The notes under the pieces: generated by a model
Told to the model about the DNA's origin: nothing
Seen by the model: the letters and a program-made list of their open reading frames with translations, nothing else
The model's database searches: none
Shown here: piece after piece, positions 36,540-49,580 of the stretch
How the letters are laid out: each line of letters begins with the position of its first letter
How positions within the stretch are numbered: position 1 is the stretch's first letter
Source of the DNA: Dichomitus squalens LYAD-421 SS1
Lineage: Eukaryota > Basidiomycota > Agaricomycetes > Polyporales > Polyporaceae
Length of the DNA: 64,000 bases
Assembly (NCBI RefSeq): GCF_000275845.1
Contig: NW_006766883.1
Coordinates: 1,697,163 to 1,761,162, forward strand
Reading direction: 5' to 3'
Program-made: the position numbers and the translations under genes

Positions 36540-37898
36540 ATGACCAGCGCCGGAGGGGAATGCTCGGATCACTGGAACCCCCATGTCGAGCCCTAACCCT
36601 GCCGCACCGAGGACATTTGCCCGGTGACTTTGTTCCACCGCTGGAAGCACTTCGACATAGCGTATATCTGTGCCGGGAGCATCCCCTGCAGGAGATTGAG
36701 TGTACTGTGGCTCGAAACGCGGCGTAGCGCTAGGCGGACACATTTCGTGCAGTCACGACGAGCTTGTCCCCGAGCTGGGAGGTGGCCGGAAGGCGGACTT
36801 GTCACAGGGGTCTGCCACCGAGCACAGGGGGCCCCGGGGAGAATGGGACGGTGATTTCTGCAGCAGCTGTCAATTTCAAATCTGATGGGCTTGTATGGCG
36901 CTTGGGAAGTATGCGTACGCCCTCAACATGCACCCCAGACGATGAGGTCTGTACTGTACCGTAACGGTGCCTCCTGGGTCACACGTCCGATGGCTGACCA
37001 CAAAAGCGTCATGTGGCGGTCAAGACGGGGACCCGCTCCCGGCCAGCACCCCGTCGCATGGCATCCGAAGCTATAGCTAATGGCGATTGCAAGTCACACG
37101 ACTTCTTAGAACGACATACTTTGATGACTATCAGAAGGTCTCTTCATATGGGGCTGGCTTGTGCATTTATTCACAGCATCGAGTGTATTTTACCACATCA
37201 TCGGATTTTTACGTAGCGGCGCGGCCAGTAAGCTACTGATCTACCCAACGTCTAGTTTCGCAGAATCATTGCTTCAAATTTGGACGATTGCGACTGGCCG
37301 GTTGAAGGGCCGAGATATTCTCTCAAGGTATCTCATCTCAAGCATCTCTGACATAGGGACACATTCCGTCGTGGTCTCCTTCACGATGCATGATGATATG
37401 TAGTTTTGGCTAGTACATTGTGCAACCTTGCAATGGCCTAACAGCCTAAAAAGTCAGCGATGTCTGCAGAGTGCAACGTCGAGATGACTCTCTCTATGGC
37501 GAGTCCCATGGTGAACGGCTATGTGGACGCCGGTAAAATCGCCTTTGTATGTGCGTATTGCTCCGCTTGAGCAACATATGTCCAGACGAAATGACCATTG
37601 GTACCGTAATCATATCATCAACGTTAGTGGCGATTCCTACCATCTAAACCAAATATATTTGTATAGCACGGTTAGGCCGAATGAAAGAAACCGCTTTAAC
37701 CATGTCCGTGAACATTACACCTTCCAGATCAGGCGAAGCACAAGACGAGCGTCTGTGACACAGTACGAGGAGCTTGCCGAGGCCCGCGCCTCGTTCAACC
37801 CGCGCACTCAAAGTCCCGAATTTGCCGCGATCCATTCTGAATATCTTTAGAGTCATCCAGAGACGAAACAGTGGCTTGTGCTATCCTCTGCTTCTGCA
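36540..37898. other. Gene-poor stretch upstream of NRDE2
   Basis: About 1.36 kb without a supportable gene. It follows the MITE and ends with the NRDE2 promoter. It becomes more AT-rich (37100-37700). I found no second transposon end and no tRNA. Confidence 0.4.
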
Positions 37899-40800
37899 AT
37901 GTCATTCCCCTCCTTCCCTTCCTTTGCTTCGTTCTCGGACCTTGACCCTGGGCCCAGCAGTCGCGCGTCGGTACCTCGAGACGACAAAGAGGAGGGTAAA
38001 AAGTACAAGAAGTCCAGGAGAGAAGAAGAGAGGGATGATGATGCTGAGCGGAAGAAGAGGAAGCACAAGCAGGACAAGCGAAGGGAACGTGAGGACGGTG
38101 AGCGTGCGCGACATAGGAACTGTTCTCGCTCTCTTTCCCGTAAGGAACACAACGATGAAGATTATGGGTTGAGAGACGATGAGCGGACGAAGCTGGAAGA
38201 AGACCGCAGCTACAGGAGAGAGGAGGCAGAGAAGCCCAGTGCGAAGGGAGGACTGGTCTACTTCACTGATCGGAAGGGTGACCCGCTGAACGTGCGCTAC
38301 GGTGGTTTGCATGCTGGCGATATACCGAAACATCGTCTAGTTGGAGGTATGTCGCTCGTCGTGTGTCTCAGCGACAACTAACAGATCGTAAGGCGGTAAG
38401 AGGGTTCTTGGCCTAAGCCCCGCATTGTCCGTGGTCCACCGTGGGCGTGGAGGTATCGAAATCGGGCCCTTCGGTCGCCGCAAGGTACGCTTTTTGTGCT
38501 CACATGTGCTACAACTGCTCATATCACAGTAGATTCCTGCTTTGACCGATAACGGTTCTCGCCACCTGCTTGCCGCCCCACCCAAACGAAGGTTACTCGC
38601 ATCCCTCGAGGACCGGTACAAATTTCGGGAGGTCGACGGTTTCATTCGCGTGGTGTCGAACAAGCCACGCAGAGACGACCAGGCCTACCGTGAGATTGAG
38701 CGGGAGAAGCAAGACCTCGACTCCGACGAATCTGATGTCTCCGAGGAGAGCGCAAGCTCAGGCGATGAGTCTGATACCACATCTCTTACGTCGCTGCAGT
38801 CCACGCTGAAGGCTCTGGAAGAGAGGCTTGCGACTAACCCCACGGACGTCTCTGCTTGGCTGTCCTTGTTATTTCATACTCTGTCCACGGTACCAGTCAC
38901 TTCCAAGAACGCTTCGCGAGCCAGGGCTGAGATATCCCTCTCGGTCCTCCGACGAGCGATGTCGACGCATCCCGGTAACCTGCGCTCGAAAATCTTGCGG
39001 CTCAAATATATGAAGGCAGGCGAAGAGATCTGGGAGCCAGAGAAGCTGAAGACAGAGTGGGAGGACGCCGTCAAAGTGGACAATATTGAGATCTGGATGG
39101 CGTGGTTAGATTGGAGGGTGCGCAAGACCTCGAACATCTTGGAGTGCATCGTCGACGATGTGCGACGGATCTCACGTGCTCTAGCTACTCGAGGAGACGA
39201 GATCGGGCAGCTGCGAGTGTCCTGGAGAGCCGCGGTTGCAGTACGAGATGCAGGTATGTACGGTAGCTATTACGCAAGACCGAATCTAAACAATACTCGC
39301 AGGATATGTGGAACGTGCTAACGCACTGTTCCAGGCGCAAGCTGAACTGTGAGCAAAACCGTGTACAATTGCTTTTCGCGTTCTCAAATCCCGACAGATT
39401 GTATACCATGCCCGAGCGTCTTGCTGGCAAACCATTCGAAGAACAACTAGACGCCATGGAAGAGTACTGGGATTCGGAGGTACCACGCTTAGGAGAGCCA
39501 GAAGCGGGTGGTTGGGCTGCATGGGACGCCTACCGCCACGAGCAGCTTGCACGACCACCGAAGCCAGTCGACGGTCCTTCCGGCATATCTGATCCCTACT
39601 CGAAGTGGGCAGCGTCCGAAGTTCTTGCAGATCGTACACGTGCTATGTCTTTACGTTCTGCCGACGAAGACGATGCCGCAGATCCCTACGCCATCGTGCT
39701 CTTCTCCGACATCCGACCGTTGCTCTTGCCCTTGCGCACTCCACGTGTCAAGGACGTCTTCCGCCGTATATGGCTCGCCTTCTTGGGTCTGCACGTCCCA
39801 GGCTTCCTTGCATCGCTGTCCGAGGATCCAGACGACAACACGGACGATCGTTGGGCATATTCGCATCTTGCGGGCGCATCATATCTGTCCTCCGTGTTCC
39901 CTGCGGAAACCTCCACTCAGCGGATCACCGCAGATGCTCATGCGGGCGTCCTGATTGGCCGCGAGAGGGAGTTCGGTAGTGGGTTTGGCCCTGTGAAGAA
40001 TTGGGGCTACGACACGATTGGGCCTCTCGATACCCTAGGGTTTGGCAAGTGGACGATGTGGTCGAGCGAAGATGTGCAGGGCGTGGATGCTCCCCTCATA
40101 CGGGAGATCTTCAGACAATGCAGACTTGAGGTGGACGGTGCGGACTGGGATATTCTCAATGTCGCCTTTGAAGCTGCGGTGAATGCCAAAGGGTACGTGT
40201 CGACCTTTGATATCTACTTCCAAGCAGCTGATGAAGAATCATAGCGCGATAAAGATCTCGAAGTCGCTGCTCGCTGGCGTGCCGGAGTCACTCGCTCACT
40301 GGGCGGCTCATGCTCGTTTGGAATCCCTCCGTGGGAAGCTCAACGATGCGAGGAAAGTGTACCAAACGGTGCTCACGTCGTATCAAAACCGCGCTGGCGA
40401 AAGCACTTTGTGGTGGGACTGGGCCCGGCTAGAATGGCTAGCCCGGAACGACGATGCCGCTCTGGAGGTCATCGTACGATCGTCCGGAGGCACCGGCTCG
40501 GGTGGTATCGCGGTCCTGCGCGCGAAGCGGCACCTCCAAACCTTGCTTACACAATTAGCCACGGCGAGCTGGAAAGAGCGTGAAGCATGGATCAAGCTCG
40601 CCGCTCTTCTCGAGTTGCTGACGTCTTCTCCGCAATCCGCGCTCGCTCTATTTGACTCTTATCTCAGTGCGCTGCAGCCGAGATCACCAGCGCACGAGAG
40701 CCTGACCGTTGCGTCATTGGCGTTGCTGTACAATCATGCCACGGTGCTGAAGAGTGCGACGCCTTCTGCGCTTCTAAGGGAGCGCGTCGAGAAAGCGGTT

Positions 40801-41515
40801 GAGGTGTACCCGAACAACACCGCTATCCTAGGCATTTTCCTGGAAGCGCAAAAAGGACAGGGTATTTGGGGACGCGTTCGTGCTTTACTCGGAGAGACCG
40901 CCGCAGATGGCACCGGGAAGGAGAAGAGTGTTGCGAGGCGAGTCGCGGAGGTCTGGGTTGCAGGATGGGAGAAGGGACGCTGGGAAGCGGAGGTTGAGCG
41001 TACTCGCAGCGGGCTCGCCGCAGCAGTCGAGGACGACAGGTGGGCAGTCTTTCTTTGGGTAAGGTTGCATCGATTGAACCGATTGCTATCTCTTACAGAA
41101 CTCGCGGAAGCGCGGTCTTGTGGAAGCTCTTCGTGGCGTTTGAGATGCGCGCGGGGCAGCCGGAGCGGGCCAAGAGGCTTCTGGTCCGTGCCGTTGGCGA
41201 ATGTCCGCTCGTGAAGGGTGAGTGTTATGCGAACGTCTTTTGATTAATTCTCAAGGGGATGTCATTAACTGGATTCGGGTTACAGAATTGTATCTATTGG
41301 CATTCGGGCCCTTGCGGGCTGTGTTCAGCACGCGGGAGCTGAATCAGTGGGCGGACACAATGGCGGAGCGGGGCATTCGGATGCGGGCTGGGCTGGACGA
41401 GGTGGTCGGGGATTTGATGGACAATAAGGCTGAGGACGCGATGAGCGACGTTGGGGACGGAGAGGACGAGATTGAGCAGCGGGCTAAGGAACTGCGGCGC
41501 CTGATGCCGTACTAG
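37899..41515 (+). CDS. NRDE2-family nuclear RNA-surveillance protein
   Basis: Member of the NRDE-2 family. Known members act in the nucleus with the exosome-targeting helicase Mtr4 and in RNAi-linked silencing; the fission-yeast member is in an RNA-elimination complex. The ATG at 37899 starts MSFPSFPSFASF. An Arg/Lys/Asp/Glu-rich disordered segment follows, then the family block GLVYFTDRKGDPLNVRYGGL (about 38253-38312). Two small exons, with GKRVLGLSPALSVVHRGRGG, lead to IPALTDNGSRHLLAAPPKRR. The remainder is a HAT/TPR-like helical solenoid (for example LATNPTDVSAWLSLLFHTLS, FRRIWLAFLGLHVPGF, VPESLAHWAAHARLESLRGK), ending LMPY-stop at 41513-41515. Introns near 39255-39302, 39350-39399, 40195-40244 and elsewhere keep the frame. 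Only 363 bp separate it from the Byr4-like gene. Confidence 0.85.
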
Positions 41516-41878
41516 GAAGTGGTGTTGTGGAGTGTTTGTGCACGGTGTTTGTACAGAACCGGAGTGGGAAACAAGAGTCGCCTGCTGGGTTTCCCACCGC
41601 CAACGCTGTTTACACACTCCCCGCCTACACACACGGCTCCCCCCCGATTTTCTCTGCCAGCCACGCTGCTCTCGACCATCGCCTCTCGACCAGCATCCTG
41701 CTACTCTCTTGTCTTTCTCTCTTGTCATTGGCCCATTTTCATATAGTGACAATCTCCAATGTTCGGCCAATAAGTCACTTTCGCTCCCTCACCCTATCGA
41801 ATCTCATCGACAGCCTCATCCTAATCTCTTCCGTCCACGGGCGTAATACTGTGCTCTCTACTACTCTATTGTTCCACC
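41516..41878. promoter_or_regulatory. Promoter/leader of the Byr4-like gene
   Basis: Pyrimidine-rich (41640-41720) with CCAAT-type sequences (CATTGG at 41728-41733, TCCAAT at about 41756). This is typical of a fungal promoter and leader before the ATG at 41879. Confidence 0.45.
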
Positions 41879-44661
41879 ATGACTACAATCCCTGCTCCCA
41901 CCATCGTACTCCCTAAGGAGGAGTGGGCCGACGCCGATTTCGACCTTCCCGACGACGATCCCATCCATGCATCCGACGCTGAGTCGGACAAGGAGGAGGA
42001 GGAGGACTGGGATATGGAGATGGATCTGGGAAAGACGGGCGGAGCCAAGGCGCAGCTTGTCCTCAAGGGCATGGCTGCGAGGTCAGGTTCGTCCAAAAAT
42101 GCTTCCCAGGTGTTCACCATCCGTCCTCCGCCCCCACAAACCCAATCTACCGACGAAGAAGACGACGATGAGGGCGTGTCTACCATCAAGGTAGCCGCAC
42201 TACCCAAGGCTGCCTCTGCCAAACCACCGCAGAGTCCCATCGACGAGGATTTCGAGGATGGCTTCGCCCTGCCGTCGGACCTTACCACACTCTCCCTCCG
42301 GCCTCTATCTCTCGCTCACCGCACCTCTAAGTCATCTCTCGAATGGGGCGACAAGGACCAGACTTCGTCATCTCAATCTTCTGACACCTACTCCAACTTC
42401 GGCTTTGCAGATAACTCGCCTTCATCCAACTACACCTCGGCCTCTCTTCCGGAGACTGAGACGGACGAGGATGAGGAAGAGGATGATATCCTGGATGGTC
42501 TTGACGTCCCAACAGGGCTCTTCGAGTCTGGATCTGGTGCGAGGAAGCTAGGCAAGATCCTCGAGCTCAAGAAGAAGACCGCCTTCGCCGACGACCGATT
42601 GAAGGTCGTCTCCCCCGATCCCGAGGATGACTTCGAGATTGGCCTCGAAATAGGCAATGATACCGAGCTTAGTCCTAGTCGCCTGCTGCAGACCGCCCAG
42701 GCAGTCGTGCGACCCACCACATCGTCTCGCAGCAAGAGCGCGCCACCACGGCCGCCCGTGGCACTCCGTCCGCCGTCACGGTTGAAGAGTGACCGCGCGA
42801 AGTCTCCCAATAATCCCCCCATTTCCTCTATGTCGCAACTGCGTCGGATAACCGCTCCCGCCTCCCCTCCCCCGAGCAGGACAGCACAGCCCTATCGCGC
42901 GCAGACGTACAGCCAGGCTGTTGCGTCTCCCTCCTCAATGACCTTCCTCGCTGCTAAGCCGGGAAGCCTCCGTGTCCAGAAATCGACGTCAGGACTTAAG
43001 CCTCCATCGCCGCCGGTATCGCGGAAACTTAGCCGCAAGGCTTCCCTACCGTCCATGTCAGAATCCAATCAACCCCAAGCGTCAGGCTCTGGGTCGGGTT
43101 CTGCGGCTTTGGGCAATGCTGCTGTTGCTCGCTACGAGACACCTACGGCGTCGTCCAGGGCGAAGGTGCATACTGCTACGACAAGTCGCTTGCACGGCTT
43201 GGACTACTATGTTCCGCCTACACGTCCCTCCACCCCGTCTTCCAATCCTGCGGCGCTCCGACTGACAATGCCTACGTCGTCGTCAAGAATGAAGTCCCGC
43301 ACGCCAATTTCCAATGTATTTCCTCAACAAGCAGGCCCTACGTCTGCTCCTCCAGCCCGCGCTACATCACCTCTGCCTCCTGCCCGTCCTCCTTCCCGTC
43401 CCCCGTCAGCTGCCTCATTAGCCACATCAGCGGCGTCACTGCGGGTGAAACATTCCCCCAGCGCAAGTCTCCCTTCCGCGCCGAAGGTGCTGAAGAAGCC
43501 GAAACGAACACGCACGTACGGCGACGGGACGGAACTTGACTTGTTCGAGGATCTCCCAACAGACCGTGAGAAGGAGGGCAAGTATCGTGTACAGCCGAAA
43601 GGCTATGGGAATCGCGTACCCGGCGCGTCGTATCCAAAAACTTCAGAGCCCTCAGCGACGGGCACGATTCGGCGAAAAGCGACCCGCAATTTCTCCGGAA
43701 GTGGTAGCGGTGAGTGGCACATTGCTTTGTTGTTTCTAGGCTCCGATGGTTGACATCGTCTGCGCGTCTCTTTACAGAGTCGTCAAAAGCGCCAGCTCCG
43801 AAGACGCTCAAACGCACCGCCCGGATTGAGTTCCCGTCGAAGTCAACAGAACCGACAAAGCCGGAGTACACCAAGGATGCGGAAGCGAAGAAGAGAAAGG
43901 TTACGTCTCCGCCACATACCAGGAGAAAACCGACTCTTATTCGCAACTTGGGTGGCGCTGGCGCGGCCAAAGGTACGAGGATTGTCAGATTGCGAAGATC
44001 TGCACGATACTCACACCTACACCACGCTGTAGTCGTCGGGGAGATGAAATGGAACCCAACCACATTACGCTGGGAAGGGAACGACTCCGCTCTTAAGGAG
44101 TTCGACGCCGCGACAGTATCGACTCGACCTGCCCTCATCACCCACCTTACAGGGTCGTCCATCGGCTCGCCAGTAGGGTCGTTTGCTTCTGGTGCCCGTG
44201 TTGTCGGCAACATGATCTTCGACCCCAGTCGCATGTGCTGGATATCGACGCTCCCGCCAGATGAGGATGAGCCGGACGTCTTCGCCGAGCTCGCAGACGA
44301 CGAAGATGATGATGACTGGGAAACGAAGGGCGGCACGATACGCCCTGGCCAGCAGCTTGTCGGATCTCAAGGATCCATCGCCCCGTCCGACCAGTCGTCC
44401 AACTCCTCGGTCTCCCGTGTGGAGGCGCCCAGCCCGGCCCGAAGCCACACACGGAGCATGTCCGAGTCCGAGAGCGACCGGTGCTCGCGGGCGTCGATGG
44501 TCTGCGACGTCGACGACTCGTTCGTCGAGAAGTGCCGGCTCGCGGAAGAGCGCCACCGCTCGGAGCTCAAGAACTGGCTTTCCGTGGGCTACGATGTCTT
44601 CGCCGACCCCGACCGCTCGTACTTGTACGAGATCCGTGCGCTCGCCACGCGGCAGTATTGA
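41879..44661 (+). CDS. Byr4/Bfa1-like subunit of the mitotic-exit/septation GAP
   Basis: Predicted partner of Cdc16/Bub2 in the two-part GAP that restrains the Spg1/Tem1 GTPase at spindle poles and so controls septation. The ATG at 41879 starts MTTIPAPTIVLPKEEWADAD. The N-terminal part has acidic patches and the short conserved block DFEDGFALPSDLTTLSLRPL (about 42250). There is a long Ser/Pro/basic disordered middle. The diagnostic C-terminus pairs two related repeats: VGEMKWNPTTLRWEGND (about 44038) and VVGNMIFDPSRMCWIS (about 44198). These are followed by an acidic DDEDDDDWETKGG and a helical end (VEKCRLAEERHRSELKNWLS). An intron at about 43711-43777 is clear. A second likely intron is 43973-44035 (gtacga..gctgtag, 63 nt), whose removal gives AAKVVGEMKW; it is a multiple of three, so both forms are open. 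About 890-910 residues. Confidence 0.83.
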
Positions 44662-46653
44662 GTATGCGTATGTATCATCCTGGGTCAATACTGGTACATA
44701 CTACATACTAGCAGCTAGCCTTGGACGCTCACGGACACAATTCACACACACATCGACCCGGCTAGAGGTGTATAGGACTTATTCTCCGTCTCCTCTCGAT
44801 ATGCACACCTTGTTTTGTTCTTCTGCTTTGCAGCACCCCGCATCTCATGACACTACATGACGACCACTAACGACTTTCCTTATTGTTTTCTTTTTTTGTC
44901 TTTGTCCATAGCTGTGTCTCTCTCGTCCTGCTACCTCCTAGCCGCACTGCTACTGACTAGCTTGAGTTCCTTTCTCCGATCGTCCCGGTTATGCGCCTTT
45001 TTCGCTTTGTTCATATTGAGACCGGTCCCATCCGCTCCCCCTTCCCCGTTACCCCTCCGTCGCCCCTCTTCATGTTCGCTCTGTGTCTACTTCGCTCTTT
45101 GTTGTCTTGGATTTTACTCTCGTTATAGTCCCCTCCTGTATGAAGCCAAATCAATCATGAATATACAATTATGGTCTATCTCATTGACACTCTAACCTGC
45201 TATAACTCAATAGCATGCGAAGATTTCGTTGATCGCTCCAAACACACTGATAGGCACGCATATCGCAGCACATTAGGGTATATTTGACAGAACCTGGGCC
45301 ACGAAACTGAGGCTCGAAGTGGCGCTGAGATCGCTCGAGATCATGCTCCACTTGACCTCGAGAGAACGCTGCTGCAGAATGATTTGTTTCCGAGAAGAGA
45401 CTTGTTTGTGTGGTGAGTTCCCATGATGGAAGGTAGTGTATGGGGTCCTCCCTCTTCAGTGCCACGCACCGCGTGATGCCTGCGCGATGCGTGGTACGTT
45501 CAGCCCCCAGGGTATCCGGGGCACCACCGTACCAGAAAATTTGACACACACTCGCTCGAAGCATATATCCGCACGCTCCACTTTACTCAGAATACTTGCG
45601 TCTGTATCTCGAGCGAACGTCAGATAGCCCAAGAAATTCGCCCTGGGCTCTCTCAAATATACCCTATTGGAGTTCACGTTGAGATATCATTTGTCAACTC
45701 ACTATGGAGTCGCTGATTGCCGGCAGCTAGCTATCAAGAAATAGTGCTGTCTGGTACGCTTGTGGACCTACGTAAACGGGGATCTGTTCTCGAGACAGTA
45801 AACACATACTGTACTAGCCATTGAAACAGTAAGTAGGTAGGTGACGGGAAGGGATGGGAGAGCTATAGAGGGGGACACGGAAACAAAACGACTAAGAACC
45901 ACGACGACGTACGGAAACAAGTACACGATTCTTAAGAAACAGACAGGGGGTCAAGTAATACTTCACAGTACGAATAGATCGGGAGATAGACGGGCACCGG
46001 GTGGAGCGTGCGGTGATGATGACGGAGGCTCCAGACGCGTTTCACGGACGTCGCCCCTGAGGCGGCACGCGAAGACGAGCACGAGCGGTTGAGCGAGGGG
46101 TACGCGGACGGGGGAGGTTATGAATCAAGTTAAGGTAGTCAAGGCGATAAATACGTGGAACGAAGTACTCGGTCTCGCCCAATGGCGCCGAGAGTCGAAA
46201 GGTTGGGGGAGAGTAGGGGTGGAATACGGGAGGAGGGTACGATAGTCCTGGTTATACATAGAAATAGGGAAACAAAGAAGAGAGGAATGCATATGGCGAC
46301 GGGGCTCTGCGGAGACGTGGGACTCAAGCCTGTGCTGATCCTAGCGTCTTAGGTCTGTAGAGGCGGCAGCGTCTGTTCGCTCCGAAGCCCCCGTCGTAGT
46401 CGAGAGGGAAACAAGAGGAAAAACCAGATAGAAAGTAGGATAGGGATGGCATAGCGAGGGCGACGATGCGACGATCACGAGAGCAACAGAGCGATGACAA
46501 TACGAAAGCCATGTGAGGGGCAGTAGAGAGCACGCGCTAGCGAAGTAGGGTCGAGAGGCGAGGAAGGCGAGTTGGCACAGTTACCGTCGGAGGGAGACCC
46601 AACAAGTCTTGAGAATTGTGGGATTGATGAGGAAGCGCAGATAGGTCGACAAC
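44662..46653. other. 2-kb tail-to-tail spacer
   Basis: Lies between two converging genes and should contain both 3' ends. The part 44860-45120 is very T/C-rich. Short frames around 45181-45680 and 45841-46350 show no protein character. I see no inverted repeats, tRNA or transposon ends. Confidence 0.4.
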
Positions 46654-49010
46654 CTAGTCGAGCCCACTGATAGTCTTCCTGCGTTTCCTGGGCTGATCGT
46701 CCTGCATCTCGCAGTCCCCGTCAAGGCTGTACAAGAAGTCCCTCCGCGACGTCTTCTTGCCCATCTTGAACGGGCTCCCGAACGCCGTGACGCCGACCTC
46801 GCCGTCTCCAGTGGTAATCGCGGCCGTGCGGTGCTCCGAATGGCTGTGCTTCCGGCGACGAGTCCGCTTGTCCAGAATTGCGTCCATGAGGCCGGCCGTA
46901 GCCGCAGTCGCTTTGTGGCCACTCGAGCTACCGCTGGCACCGGCGTTGGACACGCTCCGCCCACGAGAGCGGCCAGGGCTGGTCGCGCGCCGAGGCTGGG
47001 ACGCGCCGCTGCTTGTACTCGGAGGAGCATCCAATGCCAACGCTCGACCCTTCGGGACAGAGAAATATCCACTGTCAGCGCTGCTGGTGCTGGCGTTCAG
47101 AGCCCGGCGGTCATCCGCATCAGGGGTACGGAGGACGGCGGCGCCACCAGCCGGGGGATCGTCATGGTCGTGGAAGATGTCGCACCAGAAGAGCGTTTGG
47201 TCGGCGTCGTCCATCTTCACTTCGCCACCGCGCTCGTCGATCTCCATCTTCGAATCCGCGGGGTGGTCCGTCGACATGCGAGAATCACCCTTGCCCACAC
47301 CAGCGAACGGAGAGAGCAGGGTAGCTGCCGGCAAGCTGGCAACCTTGTTGTTCGACTCGCTGTCCCCTTGGCTACGGCTGCTCGGGCTAGGACTCCCGGG
47401 CATTGGGCACGGACTAGAGCCGATGTTGATCCCGTTGATGAACATCTCCGTATGCGGGGTGTAGTCCCCGGTTGGCGTCTTCCAAAGCTTGTGCACCGTT
47501 GGAGTTCTCACTATCCCAGTGACGGCATCTGGAGCATATGGAAGTGGTAACTCGGGTCCAACGCCATCGGGATTCCGACCCTCATCAAGAGCGCGAATGA
47601 GCTCCGCATATTCAAAGTGGTCTACGACGGTAGACGATTCGCTAGAGAGCCGGAATCTGGGCGTAGTTGGGACTTCCCAGCCCGGCTGGTCGAAGCGAGA
47701 CTGGATAGAGTCGTCCCATCCACAAGTGTCGTGGGCGAAGAGTTGACGCGGGGACATTGAGAGGAGGCTTTTCTCGCGCGGGGGGCTGAAGGCACCGAGG
47801 TGCTTGCGCCTGATCCTTGGGACAAGTTCGTTGGGACTAACGTCCAAACCACGCACAGTGGGGCTTGCCTCGCATCGAGCGAGCATCGTCAGAGTGTAGT
47901 CGTGAATCTCTTGCCCTTTAACCGGACTGTTGAATCTCCAAGGCTGCCTGACAGGCATCTTCGCCGGTGAATGCCGGAACGCAGGGGTCATGTCAGGGTA
48001 ATACGGAGACTCCGGGGGTATCCTAATCACAGATGGCGAACTGGGGAACCACGGCGCCGCCCTAGTAGGAGATATAACCGGGGTTTGTGGAGGCGTGCTC
48101 GAGAACGACGGGCCGTCCGTAAACGGCGGCTCGTCCTCGCCGGAGCTTAGGCCTAATTGCGCGTCGCAAGCGTTGTTATCGACAAATTCGCGGTTCAAAG
48201 TCTTCTCGAGAGCATGCATGGCCTCGAAAGATCTGCTGCGACGGATAGACTTGGATGGCGGCGACGCTTTGACATCCTTCTCGACACCTTTAGGGGCTGC
48301 CTTGTTCTCCTCTATGAGCAAAAAATGTCAGTTGATGGGAATTTACTAAGCAGCGATAACAGATACTCGCTATTGGAACCTCGTCCACCTCGGCCACTAG
48401 GACGTTCGTTGGTCTCGCGACGGTTGGCCATCGGGATCCCATGTTTCTCGTACACATGTCGTCTCCACATGGATTTTGCGTTCACTCCTGCGTACTGCCT
48501 GCGACAGAGAGTGCACCGGAGGCGGGGCTCCTCGCCTTCCTTCCAACCATCTTTCGCATCCTTCTTCTTAGTTGGGCACCAGCCACGAGGGGGCTCGAGC
48601 TGCGATGGGTAAACGACGGCGTTGGGGCCAACGAAGTCTTTAACATCAAGGAACCAGTCAGGATGGGCAGCAAGGATGTTGTACGTGAGACCGGTCTTTG
48701 GCTTCTGTTCGGCTGACCCAGGGAAGTCGGTGAACGGCGGTTTGATGAAGACGCAGCCAGGTTCGCCCGGGACAGGGTCTGGATTGACTGCAGCGCTGTT
48801 GTTCGCGGAATGCTGTCGCGGGATAGGCTGCATGCGGGATTGGGCTAACTGTGCTACGTCTGAAGTTTGCCGAGTAGTGGTGGGATGAAGGGATGATGTG
48901 GACGACCCAGAAGTGGGGGGTTCGGAGCCGAGGGAGGGGAAGGCACCCTCCATGTAGGAAGGCTTGTTGGAGGGGTTGTTGAGCGTGGTAGAGAACAATC
49001 GCTCAGGCAT
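46654..49010 (-). CDS. Single zinc-finger, mostly disordered nuclear-type protein, function unknown
   Basis: I do not recognise the family. The ATG at 49008-49010 starts MPERLFSTTLNNPSNKPSYM. The only compact motif is around 48420-48510: RCTLCRRQYAGVNAKSMWRR followed by HVYEKHG, a C-x2-C-x12-H-x4-H zinc finger. It comes just after GWCPTKKKDAKDGWKEGEEP. One intron near 48312-48390 joins the two exons. The acceptor catag at 48312-48316 is clear, but the best-looking donor (gtatct, 48366) does not give the frame, so an upstream weak donor must be used or the model needs RNA support. The second exon is about 550 residues of Ser/Pro-rich sequence with SP/TP sites (PPFTDGPSFSSTPPQTPV), a basic RRSRSF patch and a C-terminal nuclear localisation-like QPRKRRKTISGLD. 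A DNA- or RNA-binding regulator is plausible but not shown. Confidence 0.72.
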
Positions 49011-49580
49011 CGGAAAGAGGGGAAGGGAAAATGGGCGTGGTTATGAAGGATTCGCAGGGGCTGATGGTTAGGAGATGGTAGAGTCTGCTGTAGGCCTGAG
49101 AGCGCGAGTAGAGGTGGTGGAGGGTGGTAGGATGGCCGACGGTGGGTGGAAAGGGGCTGAGAGGGGCGGGGACGGCGGGGACGATGACGGGGACGGGAGC
49201 CACGATGGCAGAGTGCAAGAGAGAAGAGAGCAGAGACGGACTCCCTAAGCGAACACCCCCATCATCCTCCCAAATCAGGAAGGACGCGTCTCGCGCGTCC
49301 TGCACGTGATCGAGTCCTCCGCGTTAATTCACACACGCCCGTATCTGTGCTATCAACAACCTCGCTGCGGCATGCATGTATTCCCATCAACATGATACTA
49401 GGTGTTATACTCCGTACAGAACATCATGCCAGCTGAGCAGGCGGAGGGGCGAAACCGCTCAACATTGCATGTTCTACCCATCGCGACCGTCGTCGGATCC
49501 TGATAATGTCACGACGCACACCTCTCCCGCCCCCTTCCTGCCTCAAAACGCCAAAGCAATGTAGCTGTTACCCTGAAGCA
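49011..49580. other. Promoter of the zinc-finger gene and 3' region of TMEM256-like gene
   Basis: Both neighbours run leftwards. The purine-rich stretch 49090-49250 (the coding-strand leader is CT-rich) fits a promoter/leader. No gene is seen. Confidence 0.4.
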
